Shown: positions 61,422 to 64,000 of the stretch, in pieces | How positions within the stretch are numbered: the first letter of the stretch is position 1 | Layout: every line of letters starts with the position of its first letter | Assembly (NCBI GenBank): GCA_948470475.1 | Contig: OX419343.1 | Coordinates: forward strand, 15,095,828-15,159,827 | Direction: 5' to 3' | Length of the DNA stretch: 64,000 bases | Origin: Galaxea fascicularis | Taxonomy: Eukaryota > Cnidaria > Anthozoa > Scleractinia > Euphylliidae | Program-made: the position numbers and the translations under genes | Notes under the pieces: generated by a model | Seen by the model: the letters and a program-made list of their open reading frames with translations, nothing else | The model's database searches: none | What the model was told of the DNA's origin: nothing

Positions 61422-61758
61422 ACACGCCGTACGGTGCAGCGATTTCCAAAACGCGAACAGTTAATTCAAAGTGTACACAAACAAACAAGTCAATATTCCC
61501 GTTTAATTGACTCCACGACTCAATAATCTTGTCTACTTCAGTGACTAAGCTTCTTTACTCTTACCATTGGCATCTGACTGACTGCTAAATCCCTTTCTAA
61601 TGTGCAAGAAAACGTTCACCTGATTCACCATTGCACGCGGTCGTGTCCACTCACTTTCATTTCTTCGCTTAAAATCCGCGTAATCTGCTTCCCACACAAA
61701 AAAAAGAATTGTTCCACAACTTGTAATCCACAATTCTGTCCTGGCAGGGTCGCCAAAT

Positions 61759-61982
61759 TGTTACCCGCGCCCCATAATAACGCAATAAACACACAAATAA
61801 GAAGCACTTCAGACGTGTAATTTTCCTTCACACACACATCGACTTCTCTCTCAACGTTTTTAGCGTTCTCCCTCGTGTAAAGTGTCCCGGATGTTAATGC
61901 TTACGTCATCACGTCACGCATCACGGACTCTTCGACTCTATGTCACGCCACGAATCACGGGCTCTATGTTTACATCCTAACA
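61759..61982 (-). repeat. 5' LTR of the Ty3/gypsy element
   Basis: 224 bp, differing from the 3' LTR by two transitions. Downstream (lower coordinates) follows the primer binding site and about 320 bp of leader before the gag ATG. Confidence 0.93.
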
Positions 61983-62044
61983 AATGCAGCAATTTTGTAA
62001 CAATCTTGATGAAGAGAACAAGACTGTTAAATTTGAAAGACATG

Positions 62045-62071
62045 TTTCGGCAACTCCTGTGCCATCGTCAG
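62045..62071 (-). ncRNA. hammerhead-ribozyme-like core of the Penelope-like element
   Basis: On the minus strand CTGACGA (62071-62065), a GGCA/TGCC hairpin with a 7-nt loop and then GAAAC (62048-62044) match the conserved core CUGANGA - stem II - GAAA. An ATGTC that could hold the cleavage triplet follows. Stem I (GTTAA upstream with TTAAC downstream) needs an internal loop. Penelope-like elements are known hosts of such ribozymes. Confidence 0.6.
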
Positions 62072-62146
62072 TTAACGGATGGAATTACAATGATAAACAA
62101 TATATAGCGGAAAATTAGAATAACAATGGTATGATATAGCAACTAA

Positions 62147-62689
62147 TTACAAAGAAAGATTAAGATTTACATGAAACAATTGTTGATTTAGGGAGGGTTT
62201 CTCCCAGTGAATATGCACTGCCTCCTTGATTTTTAATTGTGTCCGTGTTGTTGCTTGATCTATGACAACAAAGTACTCACTCGAACAAACTGTCCGACAC
62301 CTAGGTGAATCCTGTAAATGCTTGAAAATGTGAGAGGCCTTATCCATATTTAAGTGCTCGTTTATGCGCGTGCAAATGTGTCGGGAAGTCTCGCCGACAT
62401 AGCAGGCACCGCAGCCTGCACACCTGAAGCTATAAACAACGCATGATTTGAGCTCTTTAGGTATAACGTCTTTCACGCTAAACAAAGAGCCGATTTTCAA
62501 CGAAGAAACCACTAGCTTGATATTAAAGCTGTTGTCACAAAAACGCTGAATGGTTCTGCGAATCTGCTTTTGTGCAATAGCAGAGAATTTACCCACGTAA
62601 GGTAATTTGACGTAGGAGCACTCTGGGCTGTTGTTGCCATTTTGCCTGTTAAACTGGAAAAACTTATTGATAGTGGAATTAATAGCCAT
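62147..62689 (-). pseudogene. Penelope-like retroelement, GIY-YIG endonuclease end only
   Basis: 180 codons. SFRCAGCGACYVGETSRHIC with RINEHLN is the GIY-YIG endonuclease signature in the form used by Penelope-like elements; an upstream CxxC-type linker belongs to the same module. The frame opens within the coding region (KNSYPAHIID precedes the first Met), and the reverse transcriptase is absent, so this is a 5'-truncated copy whose 3' end carries the hammerhead-like core. The Ty3/gypsy element is inserted at its 3' border. Confidence 0.8.
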
Positions 62690-62999
62690 GTCGATAATGT
62701 GTGCTGGATAAGAATTTTTGAGTAATTTTTGTTCTCTTCATCAACATTTATTAATTACTAATAAAAATATGTAGCCAAACATCAGTCATAAATTGTTATT
62801 ATTTTGACTGTGGGGGTACTCTAGTAAATATAAAAAACATGTTTGAAGCTACATGCATTACAGAGATGGTTTTATAGATAAGAGGTTTGGAGTACCATAC
62901 TGGAGCATAACTATAAGTTCTAGGAGGCATTACGTAGATGATGTCTTGGGAGTTACCCAAATACAAATACTACTCAACTCATGAGCAAAACCTTTTCAC
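62690..62999. other. intron segment, truncation border of the Penelope-like element
   Basis: 62739-62753 contains GTTCTCTTCATCAA, the complement of a motif at 62005-62018 in the element's 3' part, so the truncation border is probably near 62750. The rest is AT-rich and unremarkable. Confidence 0.45.
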
Positions 63000-63004
63000 A
63001 TAGT

Positions 63005-63218
63005 TGGGACGTATGATAACCACCCCTGAACAAGTGTAAGGAGCCATGAGGACCACTTCAGTGGAAGAGATAGAGTCCAGAAGCCGATCAGACATGTCCC
63101 AGGCGGAGAAGACTAAGGGGGTGTTGGCCACGGCTTCATTGAGGCCCCAGGTGGCACTGGAGTCGGTGGGCGAGTAGCGGAGTCACACTGTTGGCGATAG
63201 CAGCAGTGCAGGGGTGTT
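63005..63218 (-). CDS. host exon, part of a large unknown gene (exon B)
   Basis: Minus-strand island after an acceptor-like cctgttccag (AG 63219-63220). The clearest frame reads SPTDSSATWGLNEAVANTPL, then FSAWDMSDRLLDSISSTEVV, ending TCSGVVIIRP. In that frame a TGA lies close to the acceptor, so either the exon starts further in (a weaker acceptor at about 63170) or the copy has a small indel. Function is unknown. Confidence 0.45.
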
Positions 63219-63867
63219 CTGGAACAGGATTATTGACTTTATTAGTTCAACACGAGGTGATATCAGTGGTATGTCATCAATTATTGGTTTAGTTACAACC
63301 AAATACCTTCAACTTGAAGGTAACTTTTTATCACGTTATCATTCCAGGATTCAAACAGTAGCTATTTTAAATGCTTTAAGGGTTGCCAATAATTACAGTA
63401 TTATGCATCACCATGTAGCTACACCTATATGTATACACAGAGAGGTACAATTTACTTCTGATAATGAGGCAGAATATAATCATTGATAAAACTTATTACT
63501 TCAGGTAAAACTCCTTCAGCCGACATTGATATATGTGATTTGAATTTTCTATAAGTGAAACAATAATTACGACAACCTGAATACTCGATGACTGAACATA
63601 AGAAGAAACATCTAACTAAAATGTTTGGATTACTATCTGTCAAGTTTTGTACTTAGGAATACAGGCAGTACAAATCTTAGAATACGAGCACCACCGTAAA
63701 TGTTGAGACACGAGAGAACTACAAAAAAATATCATTACGACAACATGTATCGACAAAATGTTCCCGATAATAATGCTAAGGAAGCAGACTGTAATTTAAC
63801 AGAGCAATCCATAAGGGAAACTTGTAAGAGAAACAACAGGTCAACAACAAAGAGGAGTGCAGCAGAC
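63219..63867. other. intron between host exons B and A
   Basis: AT-rich intron without recognisable features. Confidence 0.4.
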
Positions 63868-63984
63868 CTGATCGGGCGCACCCTGCGACATGCTGATGTG
63901 ACCGTCCGAGGAGCCCCAGTTGGTGGCCTGCGGATCTCCCTGCGCACCACTGGTGGGACGACCACTCTCCCAGCTAGGCGGCAG
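63868..63984 (-). CDS. host exon, part of a large unknown gene (exon A)
   Basis: Exactly 39 codons between acceptor ttgttgttggtgcag and donor GATCAG/gtctgc on the minus strand. Reads LPPSWESGRPTSGAQGDPQA and ends SMSQGAPDQ. Phase 0 at both ends, like exon F. Rich in Ser, Gly and Pro, probably a linker of an extracellular protein. The gene continues beyond the window. Confidence 0.55.
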
Positions 63985-64000
63985 CTGCACCAACAACAAT

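Larger units (their letters stand above)
54655..61982 (-). mobile_element. young full-length Ty3/gypsy LTR retrotransposon, 7,328 bp
   Basis: Two 224-bp LTRs (TG...CA) differ at only two positions, so insertion is recent. AATG flanks both sides (54651-54654 and 61983-61986). In the element's sense (minus) a primer-binding-site-like TGGCGACCCTGCCAGGA starts 2 bp inside the 5' LTR (61741-61757); its complement resembles the 3' end of a tRNA-Arg. A polypurine tract GGAGGGGAAGA precedes the 3' LTR. Gag and pol are uninterrupted. It is inserted in a Penelope-like element remnant on the right (61983 onward) and unknown DNA on the left. Confidence 0.95.

Noticed and set aside
1..64000. CRISPR array or prokaryotic operon signals
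   Set aside because: No regularly spaced identical repeats with unique spacers; introns, LTRs, SINEs and polyadenylation signals point to an animal genome.

Overview
This is an AT-rich animal genome window with the look of an anthozoan cnidarian (probably a coral or sea anemone; inferred from the repeat types and transposon gene families, not proven). Short, GC-richer exon-like islands with splice-like ends lie on the minus strand at about 63.9, 63.1, 43.3, 9.3, 8.2, 1.0 and 0.3 kb. I read them as pieces of one large host gene whose long introns are packed with mobile DNA. No complete ordinary host gene is contained in the window.

The centrepiece is a complete Maverick/Polinton (adintovirus-like) element at 21874-42485. 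It is 20,612 bp, has 402-bp terminal inverted repeats (AG...CT ends), a 6-bp target duplication GACCAA, and sits inside a palindromic foldback repeat. It is much GC-richer than its surroundings. It encodes protein-primed-type DNA polymerase B, a chromodomain integrase, a packaging ATPase, an adenain-type protease, double-jelly-roll major capsid (split by a frameshift), minor capsid, a phospholipase A2-like protein and a row of small basic proteins, several with an RGG-type motif that may be the protease site. Two divergent promoters, which are inverted copies of one another, lie near the two ends. The left one drives polB and a RING-finger gene. The right one drives a basic coiled-coil gene and a constant exon with an F-box-like stretch, followed by nine consecutive 3' splice acceptors. 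Each acceptor opens, in the same phase, a short Cys-rich (CxxC) exon with its own stop. This looks like a mutually exclusive terminal-exon array on a virus-like element and is the most unusual feature here.

Left flank (1-21.9 kb): host exons, a 1.1-kb inverted repeat pair around a dead L2/CR1-type LINE and a pogo/Tigger-like MITE, tRNA-derived SINEs (one split by a 1.4-kb transposon with 8-bp target duplication), a 2-kb element with 9-bp target duplication carrying a Cys-rich ORF and a RecQ-like helicase fragment, and a multi-exon transposase-like gene (copy 1, minus strand, about 15.15-20.7 kb).

Right flank (42.5-64 kb): a host exon, a 509-bp inverted repeat pair bounding about 10.3 kb that contains a decayed second copy of the same transposase-like gene (plus strand), a young Ty3/gypsy LTR retrotransposon at 54655-61982 (LTRs differ at two positions, gag and pol open, a -1 frameshift heptamer at the overlap, and a MYND finger at the start of pol), a 5'-truncated Penelope-like element with GIY-YIG endonuclease and hammerhead-like core, and two more host exons. 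All functional statements are from sequence reading alone; no database search or structure prediction was run.
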